Assembly (NCBI GenBank): GCA_022360175.1
Contig: JAKSDI010000088.1
Coordinates: forward strand, 26,046-90,045
Direction: 5' to 3'
DNA length: 64,000 bases
Source: Chitinophagales bacterium
GTDB lineage: Bacteria > Bacteroidota > Bacteroidia > Chitinophagales > Saprospiraceae
Under the pieces are notes generated by a model that saw only the letters and a program-made list of their open reading frames with translations, was not told the origin of the DNA and searched no databases. Shown piece after piece: positions 44,279-53,018 of the stretch (its first letter is position 1; every line of letters starts with the position of its first letter). Both the position numbers and the translations under genes were made by a program.

Positions 44279-46867
44279 ATGAAAAAGTTTCTGAAACGCC
44301 TGTCTGTTATTTTACTCATCTTTTTTGTAGTTATTATTTTAGCACTAGTCATTATAGCTGGTTTATTTGAAGGAAAAGTAGGCAAGAAAATTACTAGCGA
44401 AATCAATAAGCAACTCACTTCAGAGTTGGTTATACAGGACTTTGATTTATCGGTTATTCGCACCTTTCCTAATATAGGTGCTAACTTTCAAGGGGTAAGA
44501 TTGCGAGATAGCCGAGATGGTAATTTGCTGGAAGCAGAAGAAATATCATTTCGTTTTGGTGTCTGGAGCTTGCTCTCTTCTAATATTAAGGTAAGGTCAG
44601 TGGTGATCAGTAATGGAGCTCTTAATGTTCAAATAGATAAGAAAGGAAACCCTAACTACGATATTTTTAAATCATCAGGAGAAGAAGGAACTGAAAGTGG
44701 TGAAAGCTCCTCCACTGCCATTTCTCTGGAACAAGCCAGCCTTGAAAATATAGAACTGATCTACGAAGATGCCAGCGCAAAACAGGAAATTGCAGCTCTG
44801 GTAGAATCTGCTAACTTTTCTGGCAAATTTTCTAGCGATCAATTTACCTTGAAGAGTGATGCAGAAATTAGCACCCGTTTTGCTGACCTGGAAGGGATTC
44901 GTTATCTCCCCGGCAAAAAACTTAATTATGATGCAAGCATAGCGATCAATTTGAAAGAAGGAATTTATGAACTTGAAGAGGTCCTTCTCGATATTGAAGG
45001 AAACGCATTCAGGTTAGATGGTAATATTGAAAGCTGGGATAGTGGTACTTATTTTGACCTGTTTGTTACGAATGATAATGGACAGTTAGAAGGAGTTATT
45101 AACTTGCTACCTGCTGCTTATCTTGAAGGGGCTGAAGGAATAGAATCAACAGGGCAATTTGCTTTAAATGGTTTGGTAAAAGGCCAATATAATCAAAAAC
45201 AAAATCCGGAAGTTAGAGTAGAGTTTAGTTTGGATGAAGGGCGCCTGTCTCTCCCTCAGCTCAATAATCCACTCAAGGATGTAAGTTTCAATGCTGTTTT
45301 TTCAAATGGAAAATACAGAGATAATAGTTCAACATCCTTTACTATAGAACAATTCAAAGCTTATTTCAATAGAGAACTGGTAGAGATGCGCTTGCAGGTG
45401 AATAATTTTGATGATCCTCGCATTGATTTTTTCCTGGATGGTGTTGTTCCTCTTAACTCTGCTTACGGTCTATTTGGCAATCCTGGTATTACCGATGGGA
45501 GTGGAGAAATCGAAATCAAACGCCTGGTCATAAATGGAGATTATGAAGATATGATCAACCCTAGCCGAATTGCTCAGGTGAAAGCTTCGGGGGCATTGGA
45601 ATTTGATGATGCAGGCCTAAAGATCAATGAAGAAGAAATGCTGATAGATCGTGGAGTGCTTACCTTGGAAGGGAATCGCCTTGCAATTGATGGCCTTCGT
45701 TTGGAAGGAGCGGGGAGTGATATTAGTTTCAAGGGGTATGCTTTTAATGTTCTGCCTGTCCTATTTGCAGATTCTCTCAACTCTCGCCATGTAGAACTGG
45801 AATTTGACGCCAGCCTCACAGCAGATAAATTGGATATCGATCGTCTAATTGGTCTTTCTACTTTAAGTGAAAGTGAAGAAGATGCTCCGGAAGTAGTACA
45901 GGACTCTCTTAAAGAAGCTAATGTTCAAAGTCGGGCAAGAATTACCAGTTTCTTGAACGGTAGTTTTAATGCAGATATTGAAGAATTTAATTTTAATAAG
46001 ATAGTAGGTGAATCGTTTAGAGGAACACTGGAATTTAATAACAGTACGATGGAAATCAAAGGGTCTGTAAATGCTTTTGATGGCAATATAGACCTGGATG
46101 GTACAGCTCTTTTTGATGAAAAACCTAGCCTGAAAGCTCGGATGACCTGTAAGCAATTAAATGTTACAAAACTGTTTAATCAGGCTGAAAATTTTGGCCA
46201 GGATGTACTGATGGGTAAAAATCTTGAAGGAGACCTCAATGCGAAGGTCGCGATTTTCAGTTATTGGGATGAAAAAGGCAACTTTTTGATGGATAAGTTG
46301 CGAGTACTATCAGGCGTCAAAATAGAAGAAGGAGAATTGGAGGATTTTAAGATGCTGGAAGACTTTTCAACTTTTGTTAATATTAAAGATTTGCGCCGTA
46401 TTAAGTTTGTAGATCTACAAAACTTCATGGAAATTCGCAACGAGCGTTTCTACCTGCCTGCTATGTTTATCCGGAGTAATGCTCTGAATTTGACCATTAG
46501 TGGCGAGCATTCTTTCGAACACGAAATAAAATATAATATCCAGGTTAATGCTGGGCAGGTTATGGCAGATCGCTTTAAGCGCCATGATCCCAAGCTTGCG
46601 CCAAAACCAGCCAAAAAGAATGGCTGGTTCAACCTATATTATTCAGTGCTGGGCACTTTGGATGACTACAATATCAAGTCTGCCAAGCGTCGGGTAAAGT
46701 CTGATTTTGAGTTGAGTGAAATTCGCAAAAGGGATATTCGCAAAGCGCTTCAGCAGGAATTTGGTGCTATTGATCTCGTTGATGAGCCAGTAGAATGGCG
46801 CGATGATTACAGCAGTAGCCCCGAAGAAGAAGAATACCTGGATTTTGATATGGATGGTGGGGAGTAA
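44279..46867 (+). CDS. AsmA-family envelope protein
   Basis: 862 residues. One N-terminal membrane segment (LSVILLIFFVVIILALVIIA, about 9-28) precedes GKVGKKITSEINKQLTSELV, a typical AsmA start in which a short amphipathic helix follows the anchor. Then come long beta-rich stretches (AEEISFRFGVWSLLSSNIKV, VRSVVISNGALNVQIDKKGN, LRLEGAGSDISFKGYAFNV) as in AsmA/TamB/YhdP proteins, which form lipid-transport grooves spanning the periplasm. The C-terminal region LTISGEHSFEHEIKYNIQVN is also typical. A role in outer-membrane lipid homeostasis is inferred from family. The gene is isolated, and the convergent thioredoxin-like gene ends 5 bp beyond it. Confidence 0.9.
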   Translation: MKKFLKRLSVILLIFFVVIILALVIIAGLFEGKVGKKITSEINKQLTSELVIQDFDLSVIRTFPNIGANFQGVRLRDSRDGNLLEAEEISFRFGVWSLLSSNIKVRSVVISNGALNVQIDKKGNPNYDIFKSSGEEGTESGESSSTAISLEQASLENIELIYEDASAKQEIAALVESANFSGKFSSDQFTLKSDAEISTRFADLEGIRYLPGKKLNYDASIAINLKEGIYELEEVLLDIEGNAFRLDGNIESWDSGTYFDLFVTNDNGQLEGVINLLPAAYLEGAEGIESTGQFALNGLVKGQYNQKQNPEVRVEFSLDEGRLSLPQLNNPLKDVSFNAVFSNGKYRDNSSTSFTIEQFKAYFNRELVEMRLQVNNFDDPRIDFFLDGVVPLNSAYGLFGNPGITDGSGEIEIKRLVINGDYEDMINPSRIAQVKASGALEFDDAGLKINEEEMLIDRGVLTLEGNRLAIDGLRLEGAGSDISFKGYAFNVLPVLFADSLNSRHVELEFDASLTADKLDIDRLIGLSTLSESEEDAPEVVQDSLKEANVQSRARITSFLNGSFNADIEEFNFNKIVGESFRGTLEFNNSTMEIKGSVNAFDGNIDLDGTALFDEKPSLKARMTCKQLNVTKLFNQAENFGQDVLMGKNLEGDLNAKVAIFSYWDEKGNFLMDKLRVLSGVKIEEGELEDFKMLEDFSTFVNIKDLRRIKFVDLQNFMEIRNERFYLPAMFIRSNALNLTISGEHSFEHEIKYNIQVNAGQVMADRFKRHDPKLAPKPAKKNGWFNLYYSVLGTLDDYNIKSAKRRVKSDFELSEIRKRDIRKALQQEFGAIDLVDEPVEWRDDYSSSPEEEEYLDFDMDGGE

Positions 46868-46872
46868 ATCAC

Positions 46873-47385
46873 TCACTCATTGCTTCCTCTCCTTAATACC
46901 TCTGAAAGGTCTTGCCCTTCTAGAAAACCATTGTATTGGAATATGATCTCATACTTTGGGTTTAGGATAACAAAAGCAGGGTAGGCCAATACTCCATTTA
47001 CTGTTCCCAGAGCAGTAGCCAGTTGGTGGGCGCCCGAATTTCGTCCGTTTGGTATGTAGTCAAACCTATGCTTATTAAAGACTACCTTTTCTTTTTGTTC
47101 TCCATCAAAAGAAATGAAGTAATACTTTTCATTAAGTAGATGTATGACACGTTCATTTTGGAAAGTGGTCTGCTCCATATTCTTACAAAACTTACACCAT
47201 TCAGCGTGCAAAAAAACAGCGACGGGGCGTTGTTCTACAGTCATCAAACTGTCCAGTTGAGAAAACGAAAACTGTTGAAGCTTTAGTGATGAAGCAGTGG
47301 GCGTACTCAACTTCCCTGATGTCGAAGCACAACCCACTACTACCAATAAATATGAACCCATTAATAGGTATATACCGATTCTCAT
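46873..47385 (-). CDS. Thioredoxin-fold lipoprotein
   Basis: 170 residues from the ATG that opens a lipoprotein signal (MRIGIYLLMGSYLLVVVGC, Cys19); the 27 upstream in-frame residues overlap the TonB receptor gene and are not plausible. The domain has a CxxC redox pair in VFLHAEWCKFCKNMEQTTF (Cys64, Cys67) and the cis-Pro in LAYPAFVILNPKYEIIFQYN, as in thioredoxin-like periplasmic proteins. It lies 7 bp after the TonB receptor gene, so it is part of that operon. A redox job on the receptor's plug cysteines or on its ligand is inferred. Confidence 0.9.
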   Translation of the reverse strand: MRIGIYLLMGSYLLVVVGCASTSGKLSTPTASSLKLQQFSFSQLDSLMTVEQRPVAVFLHAEWCKFCKNMEQTTFQNERVIHLLNEKYYFISFDGEQKEKVVFNKHRFDYIPNGRNSGAHQLATALGTVNGVLAYPAFVILNPKYEIIFQYNGFLEGQDLSEVLRRGSNE

Positions 47386-47392
47386 TTTATAT

Positions 47393-49684
47393 CTATTGAA
47401 TAGAATATCGAATCCCCAGAAATCCTCGAATGCCTTGATTGGGAGCATAAACATAGGACGGGTCAAAGGTCAATGCATTAGGATTATTTGGTCCTGCCAG
47501 TACCTCGCCATTGGCATCAAACTCAACCTCACGGTCAAAAGGATCAAAACTACGAGCAATGATAGGTTCATCCTGATTTTTCCATGGCGTCCAGTTTAAC
47601 AGGTTTTTTACCCCACCATAAAACTCGAAATTCTTTAGGCCTTTATAGGTCAATTGTATGTTTTGGATGCTCCACCAGGGGGATTCTTCCGGGCGTGGGT
47701 CAAGTTCTCCCAACAGCGGTAAGCGCATTGGTCCGTAAACATTTCCAGTGTAATCCACCGACCATTTATTGCCCCAAAACTTATAAGAAATGGACCAGGT
47801 CCCTGTAAAGCGTTCTGTCAAAATTTGTCGTTCCGTCACATCATCTTCTGTAGTGGAAACATCCATTAGCGTACCTCCTAGTAAAAAGGAAAAACCATTT
47901 GGCAGTGTCAAATCCGCATTGAGGCTTATCCCTTTCGTAACCGACGAACCGTCTAGGTTGTCATAGATGATTTGATTGGTGTTGGTTTCATAATCAGGGA
48001 GTATGACATTCGTAAAGTAAGTGTACCAGCCAGATAGATCAATGCTTCCTGAGCCACCATTGTCCATATACATCTTCTTGATGTAATTGAGATTGATATT
48101 GTAAGATTGTTCAGGGTCAAGTGCTTCGGCAATGACTACTTCTCTGGCACCTGTGAGAGCAGCATGATCTTCAGTGAAAAGATTGACTACCCGGAAACCT
48201 GTACCTGCATTCAGGCGGAAAATATCATTCTTGGAAATGGACCATTTATAAGCTAGCCTGGGTGTGAAAATATTGCCATGTACATCGTTATAATCATAAC
48301 GCAAACCCAGCAACATTTTATGTTTTTCATTAAGTGCAATCTCATCCTGTACAAAAATGCCAGGCAACCAAATTTCATCGGGATTATTGATTTCGCTATT
48401 ATTAGCTTCAGCCGTGGCAGGTGTATTGTCATCGTAATAGGTATAGCGTAGAGCGGCACCAAGGAGTAAATCATGTTTGTTAACTGTTTTGTCCCAGGTC
48501 AATTGTCCAAATCCAATTTTCTGGTCGGCAATGTAAGGCGTATCACCATAAACAGAATTCTGATCGTGACTATTGAAAGAAAACGAAAACATCATATTCT
48601 CCACAGTAGGTAATTGGTACTGTCCCAACAATTCCCAGCGCTCTGTAGTGATGGCTTCCCCATATATTTCATCTCCTCCTCTGAAAGCAGGTGTCCAATC
48701 CAGTTCTCCACCCCAGCGATCTTCCCAGTAATAACGCCCTGCAAGTGTAAACAAGCGATTATTCTTTCTTTGAAAGCGCCATTTTTGAAATACAGATATC
48801 CGTTCCTGAATGGTGACATCTGTAAAATTGTCATCATTATTGTCAATGACATTATCATAATTGTAATAGTTGACTCCCGTAAGGACAGAAGCCTTTTTTC
48901 CTAAATTAAAGCGTACGCCTAAATCGGCATTAAATTCTGCCCAGCTTGTTCCCATAACATCAGCACTAAAAAGAGGGGCTTTCACAGGGTTCTTGGTAAT
49001 AATATTGATTAATCCGCCGATGGCTTCGCTGCCATACAAAGAAGAAGCAGGACCTTTCACTATTTCCATTCGCTCTACTAAGGAATTAGGAATTCCTGAC
49101 AATCCATAGACGGTAGCCAAACTGCTGACAATTGGCATGCCATCTATGAGTACCATGGTATATGGGCCTTCCAGTCCGTTAATATGGATATCTCCTGTAT
49201 TACAAACCTGACAGTTTAGCTGCGGCCGGACACCATTCACGTTTTGCAAAGCTTCATATATATTTGGTGTTGGGTTTTTCTTGAAAAATACAGGATTGTA
49301 AACTTCAACAGGTACAGGGCTTTCGAGCCGGTTGACTTCTTTCATAGTACCAGTTACCACCACTTCATCCAGCGCAATTTGACTAGCTTCCATTTTAATA
49401 TCTATATGAAGGCTTGATTGCTCTGCTGTTAATGAAACGGTTTCCGTTTTTAATTCATATCCAACAGCCGATACCTCTATTATATGTGTACCAGAGGGAA
49501 GTCCTTCTAACTTAAAGAAGCCATCTACGCTGGCAACCGTTCCCAATTCACTCCCTGAGATTCGGATAGTAGCTAGAGGAACTGCTTCTCCCTTCGCTTC
49601 TATATTTCCCGTAAGGGTAGCAGTTTGCTGGGCTTGAAGTTGGAGAAACAAGCATGCAAAGAATAGGGTTAATATGTTTTTCAC
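47393..49684 (-). CDS. TonB-dependent receptor with cysteine pair in the plug
   Basis: 763 residues. After a signal peptide (MKNILTLFFACLFLQLQAQQ) comes a carboxypeptidase-regulatory-like domain (about 22-98; GNIEAKGEAVPLATIRISGS, GFFKLEGLPSGTHIIEVSAV). The plug domain (about 105-235) has DEVVVTGTMKEVNRLESPVP, INGLEGPYTMVLIDGMPIVS and VERMEIVKGPASSLYGSEAI. The barrel follows to the C-terminus GFLGIRYSIQ. An unusual pair, Cys158 and Cys161 (PQLNCQVCNTGD), sits in the plug just before INGLEGPYT. The receptor imports a ligand across the outer membrane with TonB energy. The ligand is unknown, although the nearby metal-type palindrome suggests a metal complex. It forms an operon with the thioredoxin-fold lipoprotein. 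Confidence 0.95.
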   Translation of the reverse strand: MKNILTLFFACLFLQLQAQQTATLTGNIEAKGEAVPLATIRISGSELGTVASVDGFFKLEGLPSGTHIIEVSAVGYELKTETVSLTAEQSSLHIDIKMEASQIALDEVVVTGTMKEVNRLESPVPVEVYNPVFFKKNPTPNIYEALQNVNGVRPQLNCQVCNTGDIHINGLEGPYTMVLIDGMPIVSSLATVYGLSGIPNSLVERMEIVKGPASSLYGSEAIGGLINIITKNPVKAPLFSADVMGTSWAEFNADLGVRFNLGKKASVLTGVNYYNYDNVIDNNDDNFTDVTIQERISVFQKWRFQRKNNRLFTLAGRYYWEDRWGGELDWTPAFRGGDEIYGEAITTERWELLGQYQLPTVENMMFSFSFNSHDQNSVYGDTPYIADQKIGFGQLTWDKTVNKHDLLLGAALRYTYYDDNTPATAEANNSEINNPDEIWLPGIFVQDEIALNEKHKMLLGLRYDYNDVHGNIFTPRLAYKWSISKNDIFRLNAGTGFRVVNLFTEDHAALTGAREVVIAEALDPEQSYNINLNYIKKMYMDNGGSGSIDLSGWYTYFTNVILPDYETNTNQIIYDNLDGSSVTKGISLNADLTLPNGFSFLLGGTLMDVSTTEDDVTERQILTERFTGTWSISYKFWGNKWSVDYTGNVYGPMRLPLLGELDPRPEESPWWSIQNIQLTYKGLKNFEFYGGVKNLLNWTPWKNQDEPIIARSFDPFDREVEFDANGEVLAGPNNPNALTFDPSYVYAPNQGIRGFLGIRYSIQ

Positions 49685-49710
49685 GATGTTTTGTTTTTAA
49701 ATTATACTCA

Positions 49711-49739
49711 CAAAGATATAGTTTTAGATTGGTCTAAAA
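49711..49739 (-). promoter_or_regulatory. TonB-receptor promoter overlapped by an 18-bp operator-like palindrome
   Basis: On the minus strand TATCTTTG (49711-49718) fits the TAnnTTTG box exactly, 27 bp upstream of the receptor ATG. Directly upstream lies TTTTAGATTGGTCTAAAA (49722-49739): the arms TTTTAGA and TCTAAAA pair perfectly around TTGG. It occupies the spacer where RNA polymerase binds, as a repressor site would. The arm sequence resembles sites of DtxR/MntR-family metalloregulators. The regulator itself is not in the window. Confidence 0.6.
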
Positions 49740-50015
49740 AAATAAAACAGGTCAACTTTGAAAAATATTTTAACATTATCATTGAAAGTGCTTCATTGTA
49801 TCATGGGAAAGCATAGTTGTGCCATTAAAATTGGAGGATAGAAGTAGCAATCTATCAACTAAAAAATCATCCTATTTCCTATGGACAATTTTTAAGAATT
49901 ATTATTGTATTATTTTATATTTAAATTATAATTATTTTTTACATTAGGGCCCTTCTAAGAAATCGTTTTTCCCTTTAGCAAAGGATATAAAATCCATCCT
50001 AAAACCTTAACTAAA
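49740..50015. other. AT-rich divergent gap
   Basis: 276 bp between the TonB-receptor promoter and the next forward gene, the remainder of a 331-bp gap. It is very AT-rich in places, with poly-A and poly-T tracts near 49800-49960. Nothing further is recognised, apart from the short hairpin-free leader of the downstream gene. Confidence 0.3.
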
Positions 50016-50606
50016 ATGAATATTGAAAAAGAAGATGTAAACGTTCTAAAAGCTGCTGCTAGAAGATGGGATAATGCTAGAAATACCCATTTTGCATCTA
50101 AGTTTTTTAAAGAGAATATAACATTCCATGTTACTTATGAGGAATATGAGCCGTGGATACAATCCCAGTCATCAGAAGAACAAGAAAGCTGCTATGTATA
50201 TATAGGCCTACATGAACAAGAAATTCAATTTTATTTATGTTTAGAACCTTTATGGCTTATACAAGAAACAGAGAGTTCCAAAATCATAAACTGTTCTATA
50301 ATTAAAGATCATCATGCTCGTATCCCTTCTGAAGAAGCTGTAAAAAGAATAGATCGATGGAAAGATAACAAGGAAGATTGGTTTAATAAGATGCAAAAAA
50401 TAGGACAAGTTGTTGAATATTTTTCTATTCCTTTAGGTGATATAAAAGAGTTATTTAAAGGACAAAAAGGAGAGGCTTATTTTTGCTTCGGACTTACTAC
50501 ATTTTTGAAAAAAGAGACTGTTGAATATGTAGAATTAATAATTACGGATCTAACTATAGATGCCCAAACATATTACGACGTTACTAAACCAAGGCCTCCA
50601 TTCTAA
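50016..50606 (+). CDS. Hypothetical protein
   Basis: 196 residues. No family is recognised and there is no signal peptide or membrane span. The N-terminus is helical and mixed in charge (KEDVNVLKAAARRWDNARNT). Aromatic strands follow (KENITFHVTYEEYEPWIQSQ, CYVYIGLHEQEIQFYLCLEP), then a basic helix (AVKRIDRWKDNKEDWFNKMQ) and a final strand-rich part (GEAYFCFGLTTFLKKETVEY). It lies 11 bp before the membrane-protein gene and 657 bp before the histidine kinase, so it may belong with them. The function is unknown. Confidence 0.7.
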   Translation: MNIEKEDVNVLKAAARRWDNARNTHFASKFFKENITFHVTYEEYEPWIQSQSSEEQESCYVYIGLHEQEIQFYLCLEPLWLIQETESSKIINCSIIKDHHARIPSEEAVKRIDRWKDNKEDWFNKMQKIGQVVEYFSIPLGDIKELFKGQKGEAYFCFGLTTFLKKETVEYVELIITDLTIDAQTYYDVTKPRPPF

Positions 50607-50616
50607 ATAGATTTAA

Positions 50617-51201
50617 ATGCCATTGTATGATCAAGCATTATATATCGCAATAGACATTCTGGTTTATATCTCTGCTGCAATTTGTTTTTTTGGAGCATTT
50701 ACTTCTACTGGTTTATGGGTTAAATTATTTTTTTTTCTTCTAACCATATGTGAGCTAATCGGGCTTTTTATAACAGAGAATCATTTTTTGTTGCCCATTA
50801 CTTATGCTTCTCATCTTATTCTTTTAACCGCTTGGTTAAATCCCTTTGAGACAAAACAGGTGGCTCCTAAACTCGTATTGCGGCTACTTCTATTGTTCTT
50901 ACTTTTTAGTTTTTTGTTTGATCTCACAATAGGCAGAACGGTTGTTTCATTGTTTATTATGCTATTGAGTTTGTATACTTTTTTGCGTATTTATGCTCAT
51001 CCCGAACAGACTCATTTGCTTCATCTGAATATTGCCATTTTTCTCTTCTTCGGGATAGACTTTTTTTTAGCTGCAACTGGAGATTTTTTGTACAAAGAGA
51101 ATTTAAAGATAGTAGCCTGGTTTTGGTTTTTCAGAGCGCTATTTCTCCAGTATTATTACATTAATGTCATACGTTTTAGTAAAAAGGTGGTACATTTTTA
51201 A
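50617..51201 (+). CDS. Polytopic membrane protein
   Basis: 194 residues with six or so hydrophobic segments, among them IDILVYISAAICFFGAFTST, LWVKLFFFLLTICELIGLFI, FLLPITYASHLILLTAWLNP, LVLRLLLLFLLFSFLFDLTI, TVVSLFIMLLSLYTFLRIYA and NIAIFLFFGIDFFLAATGDF. There is no enzyme or transporter signature; the final tail is basic (INVIRFSKKVVHF). It is 11 bp after the hypothetical gene, and the kinase starts 62 bp later. It could be a signalling membrane protein working with the kinase, but this is inference by position. Confidence 0.75.
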   Translation: MPLYDQALYIAIDILVYISAAICFFGAFTSTGLWVKLFFFLLTICELIGLFITENHFLLPITYASHLILLTAWLNPFETKQVAPKLVLRLLLLFLLFSFLFDLTIGRTVVSLFIMLLSLYTFLRIYAHPEQTHLLHLNIAIFLFFGIDFFLAATGDFLYKENLKIVAWFWFFRALFLQYYYINVIRFSKKVVHF

Positions 51202-51262
51202 TAGATATGTATTAGAGATGTTATGTTAGCATTTTTAATATAACCTAAAACCATATTCTAGA

Positions 51263-51994
51263 ATGGATTGGCGAACACCCACTGGCTTTGCAATAATTAT
51301 AGCTATCCTGGGTACTGGTATCCTGTCGTTTATGCTGATTGTAATATGGCAAGTAAAAAAATACGTCACAACAGTTCAGCAGGAAACGGCAAAGCGTCAT
51401 ATATTAGAGGTACAGCATCAGCAACAACTAGCGGCAGCTACCATAGAATCTATGGAGGCTGAGAGAAAGAGAATAGCTGCAGATATTCACGATGGCCTTA
51501 TTGGCTCATTGCGATTTATGATGTTGAATAATGACGATCCTGAATTCACGGCTTCGCTACAAAATACAATCACTACCGCCAGAAATATTTCCCATGACCT
51601 AATGCCTCCCCTGATTGATCGCCTGCCATTGGAGGAATTACTTACTCTATTTCTGGCACCACTCAAACAAACCCATGCAGTAGAGGTCAATATCACGAAT
51701 GATAGTACCACTATTGCAACCAATAAAAAACTTCACCTTTACAGAATCGTTCAGGAGCTTGTCAATAATACTATTGTACATGCCCAGGCTTCCTCTATCG
51801 GTATACATATCCGTAATAGCACTAAACGCTTTGCCTTAATTTATACCGATAATGGTTGTGGTTTATCTGATCAAGGACAAGAAGGCCTGGGCATGAAAAA
51901 TATAGCAATGCGGTGCACCATTATCGAAGCACAACACAAATTTAAAAGCCATAGCCCCCATGGTTTGAAAATGATCTTAACAACTACCCTATGA
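51263..51994 (+). CDS. Membrane sensor histidine kinase, NarX/LytS-like core
   Basis: 243 residues. One N-terminal membrane segment (GFAIIIAILGTGILSFMLIV) and a short coiled stretch precede the phosphoacceptor block AERKRIAADIHDGLIGSLRF (His76), typical of the HisKA_3 type. The ATP-binding domain has LYRIVQELVNNTIVHAQASS, TDNGCGLSDQGQEGLGMKNI and AMRCTIIEAQ. There is no separate sensor domain, so it may sense through the membrane or a partner. It overlaps its response regulator gene by 4 bp (ATGA), confirming a pair. Confidence 0.93.
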   Translation: MDWRTPTGFAIIIAILGTGILSFMLIVIWQVKKYVTTVQQETAKRHILEVQHQQQLAAATIESMEAERKRIAADIHDGLIGSLRFMMLNNDDPEFTASLQNTITTARNISHDLMPPLIDRLPLEELLTLFLAPLKQTHAVEVNITNDSTTIATNKKLHLYRIVQELVNNTIVHAQASSIGIHIRNSTKRFALIYTDNGCGLSDQGQEGLGMKNIAMRCTIIEAQHKFKSHSPHGLKMILTTTL

Positions 51995-52677
51995 AAAGTA
52001 CTCCAGGTATACAGCTATTAATAGTTGATGACGATAAATTGATCGCCCAGCTACTTCGGGATTTTCTTTCCTCTCAGGAGCAGCTAATAGTAAAAGAAAT
52101 GCTCCACAGTGGTAATCAATTACTGGACCATCTAAAACAAGCGGAAGGACTTCCTGATATTATTATTCTTGATCTTAAAATGGAAAATGGTTCAGGCATG
52201 GAAGCTATGGAAGTTATCCAGCAAGAATACCCTACCATTAAGGTGATTGCCTTATCCAGTTTGTTTCAGCCTTCTTATACTGGTTATATGATGAGAGCTG
52301 GTTTTCACGCTTTTCTCCCCAAGGAAACCAATAAAAATCAGCTACTGGAAGTCATCCACATTGTACACCAAAAAGGTTGTTATTTATCACCAGATCAAAT
52401 AGAGGCTCTACGCCAACAAATATCTAATAAAGCTCCTAAAGTAGCCACCCATAGCAAACAATCCCTCACCAATCGAGAGCTAGAAGTACTAAAGCTCCTC
52501 TGTGAGCAATTGAGTGCCAAAGAAATTGCTCAAAAATTATACATCAGCACCAAAACAGCCGAAGCTCATAAGAGCAACCTGTTACTCAAAACGGGCACCA
52601 AAAATACCGCTGGATTGATCGTATACGCTATCCAGAATGGTATTATTAATCCGGATGAAGTGATGCTGATGTCTTGA
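51991..52677 (+). CDS. NarL/LuxR-family response regulator
   Basis: 228 residues. The receiver domain has the acidic pair in LIVDDDKLIA, the phosphorylated Asp61 in DIIILDLKMENGSG, and the conserved Lys in FLPKETNKNQ. A LuxR-type DNA-binding domain follows (about 155-220; SLTNRELEVLKLLCEQLSAK, EIAQKLYISTKTAEAHKSNL). Its cognate kinase overlaps it upstream by 4 bp. The gene ends in TGA, showing that TGA works as a stop in this genome. Its targets are not identifiable. Confidence 0.95.
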   Translation: MKSTPGIQLLIVDDDKLIAQLLRDFLSSQEQLIVKEMLHSGNQLLDHLKQAEGLPDIIILDLKMENGSGMEAMEVIQQEYPTIKVIALSSLFQPSYTGYMMRAGFHAFLPKETNKNQLLEVIHIVHQKGCYLSPDQIEALRQQISNKAPKVATHSKQSLTNRELEVLKLLCEQLSAKEIAQKLYISTKTAEAHKSNLLLKTGTKNTAGLIVYAIQNGIINPDEVMLMS

Positions 52678-53018
52678 AGAGCCTTTACTTATTTTTCGTT
52701 TCAAGGCCTTTCATGACATCAGCAAGCAGCAATTTTTTAAGACAACTCAGTATTTTAGGTTTTATGACTGATGATATGCCTCGTTGCTATGTTTCATATT
52801 TTGGGCAATGCGATGTACATAAGATACTCCGCTACATGAGATAAAAGATTTTCACTGAAAGAAAAACAAATCTTATGTTACCTTTATATGTCTCGGACAG
52901 TTCAAAAAACGAGATGATTAGTAGTTACTTTTGATAAGATTTAACATAGCAAAAATTGCTAATAGAAGATTCATTTTTAATCATTTGTCAATTATGATAG
53001 ATGAATCATTTTCAGGAC
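52678..53018. other. Intergenic stretch with weak coding-like remnants
   Basis: 341 bp without an intact gene. Minus-strand pieces in two frames look protein-like (KHSNEAYHQS, and KPKILSCLKKLLLADVMKGL near 52690-52770) but have no start codon, so they may be remnants of an accessory gene. No terminator with a T-run was found after the response regulator. Confidence 0.3.

Noticed and set aside
49722..49739. Fur box
   Set aside because: The palindrome lacks the AT-rich GATAAT hexamer pattern; the TTTAGA arms resemble DtxR/MntR-type sites more.
52690..52850. Tyrosine recombinase remnant
   Set aside because: A phrase KHSNEAYHQS vaguely recalls the C-terminal box of integrases, but no Arg or His box is seen upstream and no frame is long enough.
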